From NCBI RefSeq assembly GCF_002258315.1, contig NZ_NOYD01000001.1:372001-436000 (forward strand): 64,000 bases of DNA. The letters run 5' to 3'. Positions within the stretch are counted from its first letter, which is position 1; each line of letters opens with the position of its first letter. Below the pieces are notes generated by a model. It saw only the letters and a program-made list of their open reading frames with translations. It had not been told where the DNA came from and ran no database searches. Positions 52,226 through 61,687 of this stretch are shown in pieces. This DNA comes from Rhodococcus sp. 06-462-5. GTDB taxonomy: Bacteria > Actinomycetota > Actinomycetes > Mycobacteriales > Mycobacteriaceae. The translations under genes and the position numbers were made by a program.

Positions 52226-52750
52226 TTAGCTCGAGCCGGAATCGGAGGCCAGGACGCCCCCGTCGGGATCGGTTCGGCCGGTGGCGCGCAGCGCCGGAAT
52301 GCCGGGAGCGACCGGTAACCTTCCGGTCTCGAGCTCGTCCAGCAGGCCCTCCGACCAGGTCAACAGCCCGGTGACGTCGAGACGATGCGGAGGGTCGGAC
52401 TCGAAGGCGATGAGCCGGTCGTGTCCTTGCCGGAGCAGTGAACCGGCACCGACGCGGTTGCCGCGCATCAGATGGGTCAACCCGACGGCCAGTTGGGCGA
52501 GGCCCTGCCACAACGGACGCTCGTCGGGCGAGCAACTCTTCCACGTGCCTTCCAGTACCTCGTGCGCATGGAAGGGCATGTTCGCGTCGAGGAATCTCTG
52601 CGCTTCGACGAGGGCGGCGGTGGGAGGAAGACGGAGGTCGTCGGGAACACGTGGGGTTCCGTTGCCGCCGCGCGAGAGTGGCCGCCCGAGACCGTCACGA
52701 GGCCTGGCGTTGAGGGGTTTACCGTGCGCATCACGTTCGCGTTCGGCCAT
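52226..52750 (-). CDS. DUF309 protein
   Basis: 174 aa. The helical core FHAHEVLEGTWKSCSPDERPLWQGLAQLAVGLTHLMRGN is the DUF309 hallmark. Basic N-terminal 40 residues are low-complexity. Function unknown. Its 3' end holds part of the iron-responsive region. Confidence 0.85.
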   Translation of the reverse strand: MAERERDAHGKPLNARPRDGLGRPLSRGGNGTPRVPDDLRLPPTAALVEAQRFLDANMPFHAHEVLEGTWKSCSPDERPLWQGLAQLAVGLTHLMRGNRVGAGSLLRQGHDRLIAFESDPPHRLDVTGLLTWSEGLLDELETGRLPVAPGIPALRATGRTDPDGGVLASDSGSS

Positions 52751-52786
52751 GGCGGAAACCCTAGTGGGTAGTGGCCCGCACCGAGC

Positions 52787-54052
52787 TCACAGCCGCGAAG
52801 ACGAACGTGCGGTGATGACACCCAGTGCTGCCAGGGCGGCGGCAGAGGTGACGACCATCGTGGTGGACACGGCAACGGCGTCGTTTCCGAGTGCACCGAC
52901 GATCGGCGCAACGATGGCACCGAGCCCGAATTGAGCTGCTCCGAGGAGGGCAGCGGCACCGCCTGCGGCCTCACCGTGCCTGGACAGCGCGAGCGCAGGC
53001 GCGTTGGGCATCACGAAACCGACGGCACCGAGCACGAACCACAGCGGAACCACGAAGCCGATCATCCCGCCGATCTCGGCGATCGCCAGCACGGCCATGA
53101 CGCCGCCCGCGAGGACGGCGAACGACAGCGCAGCCAACACGATCTGCACCGGAGCGAAGCGTCCGAGCAGGAGGACGTTGAGCTGAGATGCACCGATCAG
53201 CGAGATCGCACCGGCGGCGAAGACGATGGCGAACTGCTGCTCGTCGAGGCCGAACTCCTCCTGCAGCACGAACGACGATCCGGCGATGTAGGCGAACAAC
53301 GAGGACATCGCGAGGGCCGCGACGAGGACGAGCACCACGAACTGGGCGTCGCGCAGCAGTGAACGGTAGGTGCGCAACACCGGCATGACGCCGCTCGCGC
53401 GACGACGCTCGGGCGGCAGCGTCTCGCGGAGCGACACGATCGCCAGTGTCATCAGGGCGACACCCATGATCGCCAGCGCGGCGAACACGAGCCGCCACGA
53501 TCCCACCAGCAGCACTGCACCGCCGAGCGAGGGAGCCAGCACCGGGGCGACACCCATGACGAGCATCAGCCGGGACAGGACGGTTGCGGCCGCGCGGCCG
53601 CTGAACAGGTCTCGCACGATGGCCATCGCGACCACCGCAGCAGCCGCAGCACCGAGACCCTGCACGACGCGTAGGCCACCGAGAACGGCGATGTTGGGAG
53701 CCACGATGCACGCGACGGAGGCCAGGATGTGCACCCCGGTGCCGACGATGAGCGGTAGGCGACGGCCGACGATGTCCGAGAGCGGGCCGATGACGAGTTG
53801 GCCGAGGGCGAGCCCGATCAACGTGCCCGCGAGGGTGAGCTGCACGGCCGACGACGGGGTGTTCAGGTCGTCGGCGATGGCCGGGAGAGCCGGCAGGTAC
53901 ATGTCGATGGTCAGTGGACCGAGCGCGATGAGCGCGCCGAGCACCAGGATCACCCGCAGGCGTTCCTTCGATGTCGGCTCGGGGGACGCGCTCGTTGTCG
54001 GTGCTTCGGCTACGGCTGTCTCGGCTGCTGACGTGTTCGGTGCTTGGGCCAC
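52787..54052 (-). CDS. Bcr/CflA-type MFS drug exporter
   Basis: 421 aa, 12 helices. LGALIALGPLTIDMYLPALPAIADDL and GLALGQLVIGPLSDIVGRRLPL are diagnostic for Bcr/CflA. RVVQGLGAAAAAVVAMAIVRD follows. Probably a proton-driven multidrug exporter. GTG start. Confidence 0.9.
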   Translation of the reverse strand: MAQAPNTSAAETAVAEAPTTSASPEPTSKERLRVILVLGALIALGPLTIDMYLPALPAIADDLNTPSSAVQLTLAGTLIGLALGQLVIGPLSDIVGRRLPLIVGTGVHILASVACIVAPNIAVLGGLRVVQGLGAAAAAVVAMAIVRDLFSGRAAATVLSRLMLVMGVAPVLAPSLGGAVLLVGSWRLVFAALAIMGVALMTLAIVSLRETLPPERRRASGVMPVLRTYRSLLRDAQFVVLVLVAALAMSSLFAYIAGSSFVLQEEFGLDEQQFAIVFAAGAISLIGASQLNVLLLGRFAPVQIVLAALSFAVLAGGVMAVLAIAEIGGMIGFVVPLWFVLGAVGFVMPNAPALALSRHGEAAGGAAALLGAAQFGLGAIVAPIVGALGNDAVAVSTTMVVTSAAALAALGVITARSSSRL

Positions 54053-54060
54053 CCGAGGTT

Positions 54061-54096
54061 CAGCAACCGGGGCACTCGTTCTGTTCCCGGTTGCTG
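54061..54096. terminator. Inverted repeat between reductase and exporter genes
   Basis: CAGCAACCGGG, 14 nt, CCCGGTTGCTG: a perfect 11-bp stem. It lies in the short gap of two minus-strand genes, either as a terminator for the reductase or an operator for the exporter. No U tract. Confidence 0.5.
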
Positions 54097-54113
54097 ACTA
54101 CAACTTTCGTGTT

Positions 54114-55058
54114 CTACGCCACGGCGTCGGACAGCACCGTCAGCTTCTCGACCTCCTCGCCGGTCAAAGCCAGGGCCGGTGCGTCGAGCAGGGCAGGCAG
54201 CTGAGAAATCTTGCTGGCGCTGGCGATCGGGGCGGTGACGCCCGGTCGCGCGAGCAGCCACGCGAGGGCCACGCTCGAGATCTCGGCCGAACGTGATTCG
54301 GCGATCTCACGCAGACCCTGCACCACGTCGAGACCGGCGTCGGAGAAGTACCCGGTGGTCAAACGTTCGCGCTGTTTGCCCGCGAGGTCCTCGCGGGTGC
54401 GGTACTTACCCGTCAGGAACCCGGCCGCGAGCGAAAAGTACGGAAAGACGCCGAGATGGTTCTCGACGGCCAGCTTCTGCAGTTCGCCTTCGTAATCCCG
54501 GCGGGCGACCAGGTTGTAGTGCGGCTGCAGCGCGATCGGAGCGGCGAACCCGTTCTCCTTCGCCAGTTCCAGCCACTCGCGCACCCGCGCCGGGGTGTAG
54601 TTCGAGATGGCGACGTACCGCACCTTGCCTGCCGTTACCAAGGCATCGAACGCGGCGAGGGACTCGACCAGCGGAGCCTTCTCGTCGTCGTAGTGCGCGT
54701 AGTAGACGTCGATGCGGTCGGTCCGCAGCCGAGCCAGTGACGCGTCCGCGGCGGCGCGGATGTTGGCCGGGGCCAATCCGCGGAACTCGGGATGTTGGCT
54801 GACCTTGGTGGCGATGACGACATCGTCGCGGTTGCCACGGGCGGTGGTCCAGTTGCCGATGATCGTCTCGGACTCGCCACCGGAGTTGCCGTCGGCAAAT
54901 GCGGAGTACGAATCTGCGGTGTCGACGAAGTTGCCTCCGCCCGCGGTGAAAGCGTCGAGGATCTCGAACGACTCGGCCTCGTCACTGGTCCAGCCGAACG
55001 TGTTCCCGCCGAGAGCGAGCGGAAAGATCTCCAGATCGGAACTACCGATGGCAACCAC
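54114..55058 (-). CDS. Aldo/keto reductase
   Basis: 314 aa. NFVDTADSYSAF (Asp/Tyr), IATKVSQ (Lys) and YYAHYDDEKAP (His) give the catalytic tetrad; WLLARPGVTAPIASAS binds NADPH. GTG at 55058 follows AAGGGG; TTG at 55064 is an alternative. Confidence 0.9.
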   Translation of the reverse strand: MVAIGSSDLEIFPLALGGNTFGWTSDEAESFEILDAFTAGGGNFVDTADSYSAFADGNSGGESETIIGNWTTARGNRDDVVIATKVSQHPEFRGLAPANIRAAADASLARLRTDRIDVYYAHYDDEKAPLVESLAAFDALVTAGKVRYVAISNYTPARVREWLELAKENGFAAPIALQPHYNLVARRDYEGELQKLAVENHLGVFPYFSLAAGFLTGKYRTREDLAGKQRERLTTGYFSDAGLDVVQGLREIAESRSAEISSVALAWLLARPGVTAPIASASKISQLPALLDAPALALTGEEVEKLTVLSDAVA

Positions 55059-55110
55059 AGACAAACCCCTTACGTCGGCGTACTACTCGACTGTACGGGC
55101 AGTCGAGTCC

Positions 55111-56043
55111 TCAGTGCCACGTGTGATCCACCAGCGCGGTTCGCGGACCGAACTTCGGCTTGGTCGCCTTGCCGCTCAGATACAGCAGGCGAACTGCGCG
55201 ATGCCGATGCGGCGACAGAGGCTGCAGATACTCGACCATCTCGGCGTCGTCGATCGGCCTACCCAACAACGACCAGCCCACCACCGCCGCCAGGTGATAG
55301 TCGCCCACCGACAACGCGTCGGGGTCCCCCAGGGCGCGTTGCGCGGTCTCGGCTGCCGTCCATACACCGACGCCCGGGATCGCCCGCAGCCTGCGTGCAG
55401 CGTCCTCGGGTGTCATTCCCGACGCCTCCTCCAGGCGTCCGGCCGCGCAGGCGGCGTGAACGATGGTCTTGGACCGGGCCGGATCGACGTTGGCGCGGTG
55501 GTACTCCCACGACGGGATCCGCCGCCACACGTCGGGTGTCGGGAAGACGAACATCGGCTTCGGCGTCGGACCCGGTGCCTTCTCGCCGAACTTGCTCACC
55601 AGGTGGCGCCACGACCCGAAGGCCGAGATTCCGTGTACGCGTTGCTCGATGATCGCCGGGATCAAGGCCTCGAGCACCAGCCCGGTTCTACCCAGTCGCA
55701 GGTGCGGCAGCTGCCGGTGGGCCTCCTGGAGAATCGGGTGCTCGGGCGCGAACGTGGAGGCATCGTCGCCGCGGCCCAGCAGGTCGGGTGCCGCGTCCAG
55801 AAGTTCGGGTGCACCGGGGCCCCAGGCTCGAACCTGGGCGCTCGTCGGCGAGGCCTGGATCAGGCGATACGTCACCGGACCCGAGCTCATTCGCGACGTG
55901 CGCCAGATCCCGCCGTCCGGCGTCGACTCGTAGGTGGGATCACCTCGGCCCCGACGCAGCGGCGACACCGACATCCGGACGTCGATCCGTTGCTCGGAGG
56001 TGACGAGGCGGGCGACCCCGTCGGAACCGGCGTCGTCGGGCAT
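55111..56043 (-). CDS. AlkA-like DNA-3-methyladenine glycosylase
   Basis: 310 aa HhH-GPD protein. LEALIPAIIEQRV, then the hairpin AIPGVGVWTAAETAQRALGDPDALSVGDYHL with catalytic Asp in VGDYH. No Fe-S cysteines. Removes alkylated bases in base-excision repair. RBS GGAGGTG upstream of 56043. Confidence 0.9.
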   Translation of the reverse strand: MPDDAGSDGVARLVTSEQRIDVRMSVSPLRRGRGDPTYESTPDGGIWRTSRMSSGPVTYRLIQASPTSAQVRAWGPGAPELLDAAPDLLGRGDDASTFAPEHPILQEAHRQLPHLRLGRTGLVLEALIPAIIEQRVHGISAFGSWRHLVSKFGEKAPGPTPKPMFVFPTPDVWRRIPSWEYHRANVDPARSKTIVHAACAAGRLEEASGMTPEDAARRLRAIPGVGVWTAAETAQRALGDPDALSVGDYHLAAVVGWSLLGRPIDDAEMVEYLQPLSPHRHRAVRLLYLSGKATKPKFGPRTALVDHTWH

Positions 56044-56050
56044 CGGTTCT

Positions 56051-56206
56051 TCACCTCCGAACGTTCGTGGTCATGCGGACCGAGTGGGTCCCCGTCAGGG
56101 CGTCGGCCGACACGATTGCAGCGCCGACGGCAAGATACATAGTGCCCCGCGGAGCGCGGGAGAGCCGCACAGCCTCCCGCGCCGCGTCCGGTCCCATCGA
56201 CACCAT
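56051..56206 (-). CDS. Possible 51-aa protein ahead of the glycosylase
   Basis: Starts MVSMGPDAAREAVRL and ends HSVRMTTNVRR; its stop codon lies within the Shine-Dalgarno of the glycosylase gene, as in coupled operons. No clear RBS, and its start is 13 bp from the divergent MFS start. Could be a non-coding leader. Confidence 0.35.
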   Translation of the reverse strand: MVSMGPDAAREAVRLSRAPRGTMYLAVGAAIVSADALTGTHSVRMTTNVRR

Positions 56207-56219
56207 CTGGAGGATCTTC

Positions 56220-57413
56220 GTGACTCGATCGCGCGCAGTCGCGTTCATAGGAGTCGCCTACGCGTTCGTCGTGGCGATGATGGGCACGACCATGCCGACG
56301 CCGCTCTATGCGCTGTACGAGATCGAGTTCGGCTTCTCCGTCTTCGTCGTCACCTTGGTGTTCGCGGCGTACGCGGTCGGTGTGCTCGGTGCCCTGCTGG
56401 CATTCGGTCGGTGGTCCGATTCACTCGGGCGTAGGCCGATGCTGTTGGCCGCCATCGCTTTCGGACTGATCAGCGCCGTGGTGTTCGTGTTCGCCGGTTC
56501 GCTGGCAGCCCTGGTGATCGGACGCGTGCTGTCCGGAATATCGGCAGGCATCTTCGTGGGCACCGCGACGGTGACGTTGATCGAACTGGTACCGGACAAG
56601 TGGCGCGACCGAGCCCCGGCCATCGCCACCGCGGCCAACATCGGCGGCCTCGGCCTCGGTCCGTTGGTGGCCGGATTGCTGGCCGAATACCTTCCGCAAC
56701 CGCTCCGCCTGACGTTTTTCGTCGATATCGTCCTGCTCGTCGTGGCAGCGGTGGCGGTGTTCCTCGCGCCCGAAACCGTCAGGGTGGCGCGCGGTGCCCG
56801 CCCACAGATGCAGAGATTGTCCGTGCCGGCGGATGTCCGTGGCACGTTTCTGCGCGCCTCGATCGGTGGCTTCGCCGGGTTCGCGGTGCTCGGGCTGTTC
56901 ACCGCGGTCTCACCGGGATTCATCGCAGGCGTGCTGCAGATCGACAACCACGCGGTCACCGGGGCCGTGGTGTTCGTCGTCTTCGCGGCATCCGCGACCG
57001 CACAGATCGTTCTGGGCCGAGCCGATCCCGGGTCCGCTCAGCGCTGGGGTTGCGTCGTTCTGACGGTCGGGCTGGTGGTCCTGGCGCTGTCGCTGCTGGT
57101 GACGTCGCTGCCGGTCCTGGTGATCGCGGCGCTGCTGTGCGGTATCGGGCAGGGCGTGACGTTCAGCAACGGCATGGCCGCCATTGCCGCAGGGCTTCCG
57201 CCGGAACGTCGAGCCGAAGTGACGTCGACATTCTTCGTGGTGCTCTACGTCGCCATCTCGGTGCCGGTCATCGGGGCCGGGGCTGCGGCGAACGAATGGG
57301 GATTGGTGACGGCGGGACTGGTGTTCTCCGCGCTCATCGCAGCGCTCGCGACGGTGGCGTTCGTGCTGCTCACCCTCGACGGCAGGAAGGCCGAGGCGTC
57401 CCACTACGCCTGA
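56220..57413 (+). CDS. MFS transporter
   Basis: 397 aa, 12 helices. GTG start at 56220 after GGAGGA. Helix 1 FVVAMMGTTMPTPLYALYEIEFG, motif A FGRWSDSLGRRPM, and RVLSGISAGIFVGTATVTLIELVP. Likely drug or metabolite exporter of unknown specificity. Confidence 0.88.
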   Translation: MTRSRAVAFIGVAYAFVVAMMGTTMPTPLYALYEIEFGFSVFVVTLVFAAYAVGVLGALLAFGRWSDSLGRRPMLLAAIAFGLISAVVFVFAGSLAALVIGRVLSGISAGIFVGTATVTLIELVPDKWRDRAPAIATAANIGGLGLGPLVAGLLAEYLPQPLRLTFFVDIVLLVVAAVAVFLAPETVRVARGARPQMQRLSVPADVRGTFLRASIGGFAGFAVLGLFTAVSPGFIAGVLQIDNHAVTGAVVFVVFAASATAQIVLGRADPGSAQRWGCVVLTVGLVVLALSLLVTSLPVLVIAALLCGIGQGVTFSNGMAAIAAGLPPERRAEVTSTFFVVLYVAISVPVIGAGAAANEWGLVTAGLVFSALIAALATVAFVLLTLDGRKAEASHYA

Positions 57414-57531
57414 CCCGGACGGCGGTGCGCCGGAGTCGATTCGCGGTGCGCGCAGTCGATTGCCAAGTACCTCGGTGTTCGTGCGCGAGTCACCCGGAGT
57501 TTGTCGGTGCCCCGACGTAGGGTCTGAGACC

Positions 57532-58095
57532 GTGATCATCGTGAGTACGGACGGCTCGTGTCTGCGTAACCCCGGCGGAGCAATCGGGTGGGCGTGGGTC
57601 AACCACACGGGACCGAGCAACTCCGGTGGTGAGCCCTCGGGCACCAACCAGGTCGCCGAGCTCAGGGCCCTGCTGGAGGCCGTGCTGGCACACCCCGGCC
57701 CCGAGCCGCTGTTGATCGAATCCGATTCGCAATACGCCATCAAGTGCGCGTCCGAGTGGCTCGCAGGGTGGAAGCGCAAGGGCTGGAAAACCGCGGGCGG
57801 TACCCCGGTGCGCAACCTGGAGCTCGTGCAGAGCATCGAGCGAGCCATCACCGAACGCGAAGGTCCGGTCCGGTTCCGGTGGGTCCGCGGACACGTCGGC
57901 AACCACTTCAACGAAGCGGCCGACGCCTTGGCGGGGGAGGCCGCACGCGCCGTGGCCGCAGGCGGTCCGACAGCTCCGGTCAAGACCGCACCCGAGAGGT
58001 CGACACCGGCCGAGGCGGATGCAGTTCCTTCGTCTCCGGCCCCGGCTGCGCGCGAGGCGTCGACGTCCGACGACGCGGTTCCGACGCTGTTCTGA
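57532..58095 (+). CDS. rnhA: Ribonuclease H-family protein
   Basis: 187 aa. RNase HI residues: Asp in STDGSCLRNP, Glu in NQVAELRALL, Asp in IESDSQYAI, Asp in NEAADALAGEAA. The domain ends near residue 138; a 50-residue Ala/Pro/Ser tail follows. Degrades RNA in RNA:DNA hybrids. GTG start. Confidence 0.9.
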   Translation: MIIVSTDGSCLRNPGGAIGWAWVNHTGPSNSGGEPSGTNQVAELRALLEAVLAHPGPEPLLIESDSQYAIKCASEWLAGWKRKGWKTAGGTPVRNLELVQSIERAITEREGPVRFRWVRGHVGNHFNEAADALAGEAARAVAAGGPTAPVKTAPERSTPAEADAVPSSPAPAAREASTSDDAVPTLF

Positions 58096-58290
58096 TCGCT
58101 CATCCCGCCTCGACGTCAGAATCGCGCACCGGCAGTCGATAGAATCACGACATTCCACTCAATTCGGATTCTCTGATACCGGAGGCGTCGAGCGCACTGT
58201 GCACTCCATAGATCCCTCTCGGCCGCCCATGGCCGCTGCTTCGTCCGTAGGCACTGCTTCATTCGAGGGCGTCCGTTTTCGAGTGATCGC
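58096..58290 (+). other. Long leader before the CNNM operon, no gene seen
   Basis: 195 nt without a credible reading frame. Several short self-complementary stretches exist, but I could not match it to an M-box, Mn or other metal riboswitch. It could be an untranslated leader. Confidence 0.3.
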
Positions 58291-59697
58291 ATGGTGATCA
58301 CCGCGCTGCTGTCCTTGCTCCTCGGCTTCGTACTCACCGCCGCGATCATCGCGGCCAACGGATACTTCGTGGCCCAGGAGTTCGCCTACATGTCCGTCGA
58401 CCGGGCGACGCTCCGCACCGGGGCCGAGAAGGGCGATGCGTCGGCCGAGCGGGCACTGAAGGTCACCAAGCGCACCTCGTTCATGCTGTCGGGCGCGCAG
58501 CTGGGCATCACGGTCACCGGTCTGATGGTCGGCTACGTGGCCGAGCCGTTCATCGGTGAATCGCTGGGTGAGCTGCTGAGCAGTGCCGGAGTTCCCATCG
58601 CGGTGGGTATTTCGATCGGCACGGTGGGCGCTCTCGTGCTCGCGACCGTCGTGCAGATGATCTTCGGCGAGCTCTATCCGAAGAATCTCGCGATTGCGAA
58701 CCCCGATCCGCTGTCCCGACGCCTTGCCCGGTCGACGCTGATCTACCTGGCCGCGTTCGGTTGGCTGATCACCTTCTTCGACAAGTCCTCCAACGCGATG
58801 CTGCGTCTGCTGCGCGTCGAACCGGTGCACGACGTGGACAGCAGTGCCACCGCGAAGGATCTCGAGAGCATCATCGACGATTCCCGGGCCAGCGGGGATC
58901 TCACCGAGGATCTGTCGTTGCTGCTCGACCGCATCCTGGACTTTCCGGAACGCGACGTCGAGCACGCCATGATCCCGCGCAGTCGGGTGGACGCGGTCAC
59001 CCCTGCCACTGCCATCGGCGAGATGCGGGCGCGGATGGTGCGTGCGCACACTCGCTACCCGGTGATCGGCGACCGTGAGGAGCCGATCGGTGTGGTGCAG
59101 CTGGCCGAGGTGCTGGCCGCTGCCCCCGACGACAGCCGTTCGGTCACCGAGATCATGCGAGAGCCGCTGATCGTGCCGGAGCTGATGCCGCTCGAGGATG
59201 CCCTGGAGTTGTTGTCGAGTACCAAGAACGAATTGGCATGCGTGATCGATGAATACGGCGGATTCGCCGGTGTGCTGACCATCGAGGATCTCGCCGAGGA
59301 ACTGGTCGGCGAGATCACCGACGAGCACGACGAGGACATCGCAGGCGTGGAGGATCAGGAAGACGGAGTGTGGCTCATGGACGGCGACGTCCACGTCGAC
59401 GAGGTCGAACGCACCATCGGTCGCGACATGCTGCTGCCGCGAGGCGATTACGAGACGCTCGCCGGCCTGCTCATCGCAGAGGGCGGGAGTCTGCCCGAGG
59501 TCGGAGACACGGTGCGGATCGACCTCGCGGTGTTGGGGGCCGACCTGATGGAAGAGATACCACCGCGTCCGTCGCTGGAAGTCGAGGTGTTGGGTGTGGA
59601 CCGGTACGTGCCGAGTGAGCTGAGAATCAGACTGCACGAGAATTCGCCGGACGGCAGCGAGGATTCGCAGGAGTCGGACGAGGAGACGGACCGATGA
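58291..59697 (+). CDS. CNNM/CorC-type membrane protein with CBS pair
   Basis: 468 aa. DUF21 domain with four helices (~1-180; LSGAQLGITVTGLMVGYVAEPF, FGELYPKNLAIANPDPL), CBS pair (~220-345; MIPRSRVDAVTPAT, CVIDEYGGFAGVLTIEDL) and a C-terminal CorC_HlyC domain. Family members move Mg2+/Co2+ or act in metal efflux. ATGA overlap with the next gene. Confidence 0.92.
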   Translation: MVITALLSLLLGFVLTAAIIAANGYFVAQEFAYMSVDRATLRTGAEKGDASAERALKVTKRTSFMLSGAQLGITVTGLMVGYVAEPFIGESLGELLSSAGVPIAVGISIGTVGALVLATVVQMIFGELYPKNLAIANPDPLSRRLARSTLIYLAAFGWLITFFDKSSNAMLRLLRVEPVHDVDSSATAKDLESIIDDSRASGDLTEDLSLLLDRILDFPERDVEHAMIPRSRVDAVTPATAIGEMRARMVRAHTRYPVIGDREEPIGVVQLAEVLAAAPDDSRSVTEIMREPLIVPELMPLEDALELLSSTKNELACVIDEYGGFAGVLTIEDLAEELVGEITDEHDEDIAGVEDQEDGVWLMDGDVHVDEVERTIGRDMLLPRGDYETLAGLLIAEGGSLPEVGDTVRIDLAVLGADLMEEIPPRPSLEVEVLGVDRYVPSELRIRLHENSPDGSEDSQESDEETDR

Positions 59698-60707
59698 ACG
59701 CATGGGTCGTCGTCTTGGTCACGGTAGTGCTCATCGCGCTGAGTGCGTTCTTCGTGGTCATCGAGTTCGCTCTGCTCGGTGCCCGGAGGCATCGACTGGA
59801 AGAGAAGGCCGGAACGAGCCGATCGGTGCGGGCGGCGCTGCGCGGAATGAACGAGTTGACGATCATGTTGGCGGGCGCGCAGCTGGGCATCACTGGCTGC
59901 ACCTTCGCGCTCGGTGCCGTCACCAAGCCCGCCGTCGATTCCTGGCTGGGTCCGGTGTTCACCTCGTGGGGTGTGCCGGGTTGGTTGGCCGGGACCGCCG
60001 CCTTCGCGCTGTCGCTGTTGCTCGTCACGTTCCTGCATCTGGTGATCGGTGAGATGGCCCCGAAGTCCTGGGCCATCGCGCATCCCGAACTCGCCGCCAC
60101 CATCATCGGGCTGCCGTCTCGGGCGTTCATCCGCCCCTTCCGGCTGTTCCTGGTGTGGGTCAACAAGATCGCCAACAAGCTCGTCGAACGGTCGGGAGTG
60201 GAACCGGTGGAGAGCGCTGCGGTCGGCGGACGTGATGCCGAGACCATCCGCAACCTCGTCGAGTACTCGTCGCAGGTCGGTGTGCTGGAACCGGAACTGC
60301 AAACCCAGATCACCCGGGTGATCGAACTCGAGACACTGACCGTCGAGAAGATCACGGTGCCCGACTCCAAGGCGACCTCGGTGCCGCACGGTGCCACTGT
60401 CTCCGATGTGCAGGCGGCGGCGCTGCGCTCCGGTCACCTTCGGGTACTGCTCACCGACAGCTCCGGCGCGACGCCCGGCGTCGTCCACGTGCGAGATACG
60501 TTGCTGGCCGACGTCGGTGAACCGGCGGCCGACTACGCACGGGAGGCCTACACGGTCGACGGTTCGACACCGGTGTACGAGTTGCTCCGGCAGATGCGTA
60601 ACCGCAGTGTTCAGCTCGCGGTGGTCGAGACCGGTGGACGATTCCTCGGCATCGTCACGCTCACCGACGTCATCAAGCGGGTGCTGCCCACGGCTCCTGC
60701 TGCCTAG
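59694..60707 (+). CDS. Second CNNM-type membrane protein, shorter
   Basis: 337 aa. DUF21 with LAGAQLGITGCTFALGAVTKP and VIGEMAPKSWAIAHPELAA, plus a CBS pair (last part LGIVTLTDVIKRVLP) but no CorC_HlyC domain. Coupled to the preceding paralogue; the two probably form a hetero-oligomer. Confidence 0.9.
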   Translation: MNAWVVVLVTVVLIALSAFFVVIEFALLGARRHRLEEKAGTSRSVRAALRGMNELTIMLAGAQLGITGCTFALGAVTKPAVDSWLGPVFTSWGVPGWLAGTAAFALSLLLVTFLHLVIGEMAPKSWAIAHPELAATIIGLPSRAFIRPFRLFLVWVNKIANKLVERSGVEPVESAAVGGRDAETIRNLVEYSSQVGVLEPELQTQITRVIELETLTVEKITVPDSKATSVPHGATVSDVQAAALRSGHLRVLLTDSSGATPGVVHVRDTLLADVGEPAADYAREAYTVDGSTPVYELLRQMRNRSVQLAVVETGGRFLGIVTLTDVIKRVLPTAPAA

Positions 60708-60716
60708 CAGGACGAT

Positions 60717-61601
60717 TCAGCCGCGCGGTTGCATTCGGCTGTTGGGCAGGGGTGGCGCGTGCAGTCGAGATCCCGGATAGCCCTCGACGGTGCCGAACTG
60801 CTCGCTGCCCCGCTCGTAGGCTGCCCGGTACTCGACGACGTCCTCGTGGCTGCGGCCGACGAAGTTCCACCACATGACGATCTGCTCTCCGAACGGCGGT
60901 CCACCGAGCAGCAGCAGTCGCACCGGCTTTCGGGTCGGATTGTGCAGATCGAGCGTCGAACCGCCTGGTTCGCGATAGCCCAGCTCGGCTGCGGCAAGGA
61001 CGGTCTCGTCCATCGTCACGGTGCCCTGGTCGACGATGACGCCGTGCTCGAACGTCGGGTCGACGTCGAGGGTGACGCGGGCTCCGGCGTCGAGCACGAT
61101 CTCGGCTCCGAGAAGTGGGGTGAACGTGGCCACCGGCGAGGTCTCGCCGAGCAGCGAGCCGAGGAACACTCGTGCGGTCAGCCCCTGGCTCGTGTGGGTC
61201 TGCGGCACGTAATGCTCGAAAGTCGGTGCGGTGAAGCGAGATCGAGCCGGAAGGGCAACCCACAGCTGCATGCCGTGCAGAATCTCGGTCTGCGGGGTGG
61301 AGGTCTCGGAGTGACTGATGCCGTAGCCGGCCGTCATCAGGTTCAGTTCGCCGGGCCGCACCATGGCATGTGATCCGACGCTGTCGCGGTGTTCGATCTC
61401 GCCGGAGAACAACCAGCTGACGGTCTGCAGTCCGGTGTGCGGGTGCGGCGGGACGTCCATCGACGAGGTGTCGGGCCCGTAGTGATCCGCGAAGCACCAC
61501 GCGCCTATCAGTGAACGCTGCCGCTGGGGAAGTGTGCGCCGAACCTTCAGGGCGCGCGGGCCGCCGAGAGGAACCTCGCGTGGGGTGAGAATTTCGATCA
61601 C
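60717..61601 (-). CDS. Pirin-family protein
   Basis: 294 aa bicupin. N-terminal cupin metal site HPHTGLQTVSW and YGISHSETS with Glu/His ligands; conserved C-terminal cupin LLLGGPPFGEQIVMWWNFVGRS. Pirins can act as quercetinases or redox sensors. GTG at 61601 after AGGAG. Convergent with the CNNM operon, 9 bp apart. Confidence 0.92.
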   Translation of the reverse strand: MIEILTPREVPLGGPRALKVRRTLPQRQRSLIGAWCFADHYGPDTSSMDVPPHPHTGLQTVSWLFSGEIEHRDSVGSHAMVRPGELNLMTAGYGISHSETSTPQTEILHGMQLWVALPARSRFTAPTFEHYVPQTHTSQGLTARVFLGSLLGETSPVATFTPLLGAEIVLDAGARVTLDVDPTFEHGVIVDQGTVTMDETVLAAAELGYREPGGSTLDLHNPTRKPVRLLLLGGPPFGEQIVMWWNFVGRSHEDVVEYRAAYERGSEQFGTVEGYPGSRLHAPPLPNSRMQPRG

Positions 61602-61687
61602 GTCTGCTCCTGATGGCACGAAAGTTGGCGCTCGAATCGACTGGGTGGAACAACCCGAATGCGGCGAGGGCTGTTCCCGGTCCGGCT

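Noticed and set aside
58096-58290. M-box or manganese riboswitch before the CNNM genes
   Set aside because: I could not line up the conserved segments of either class.
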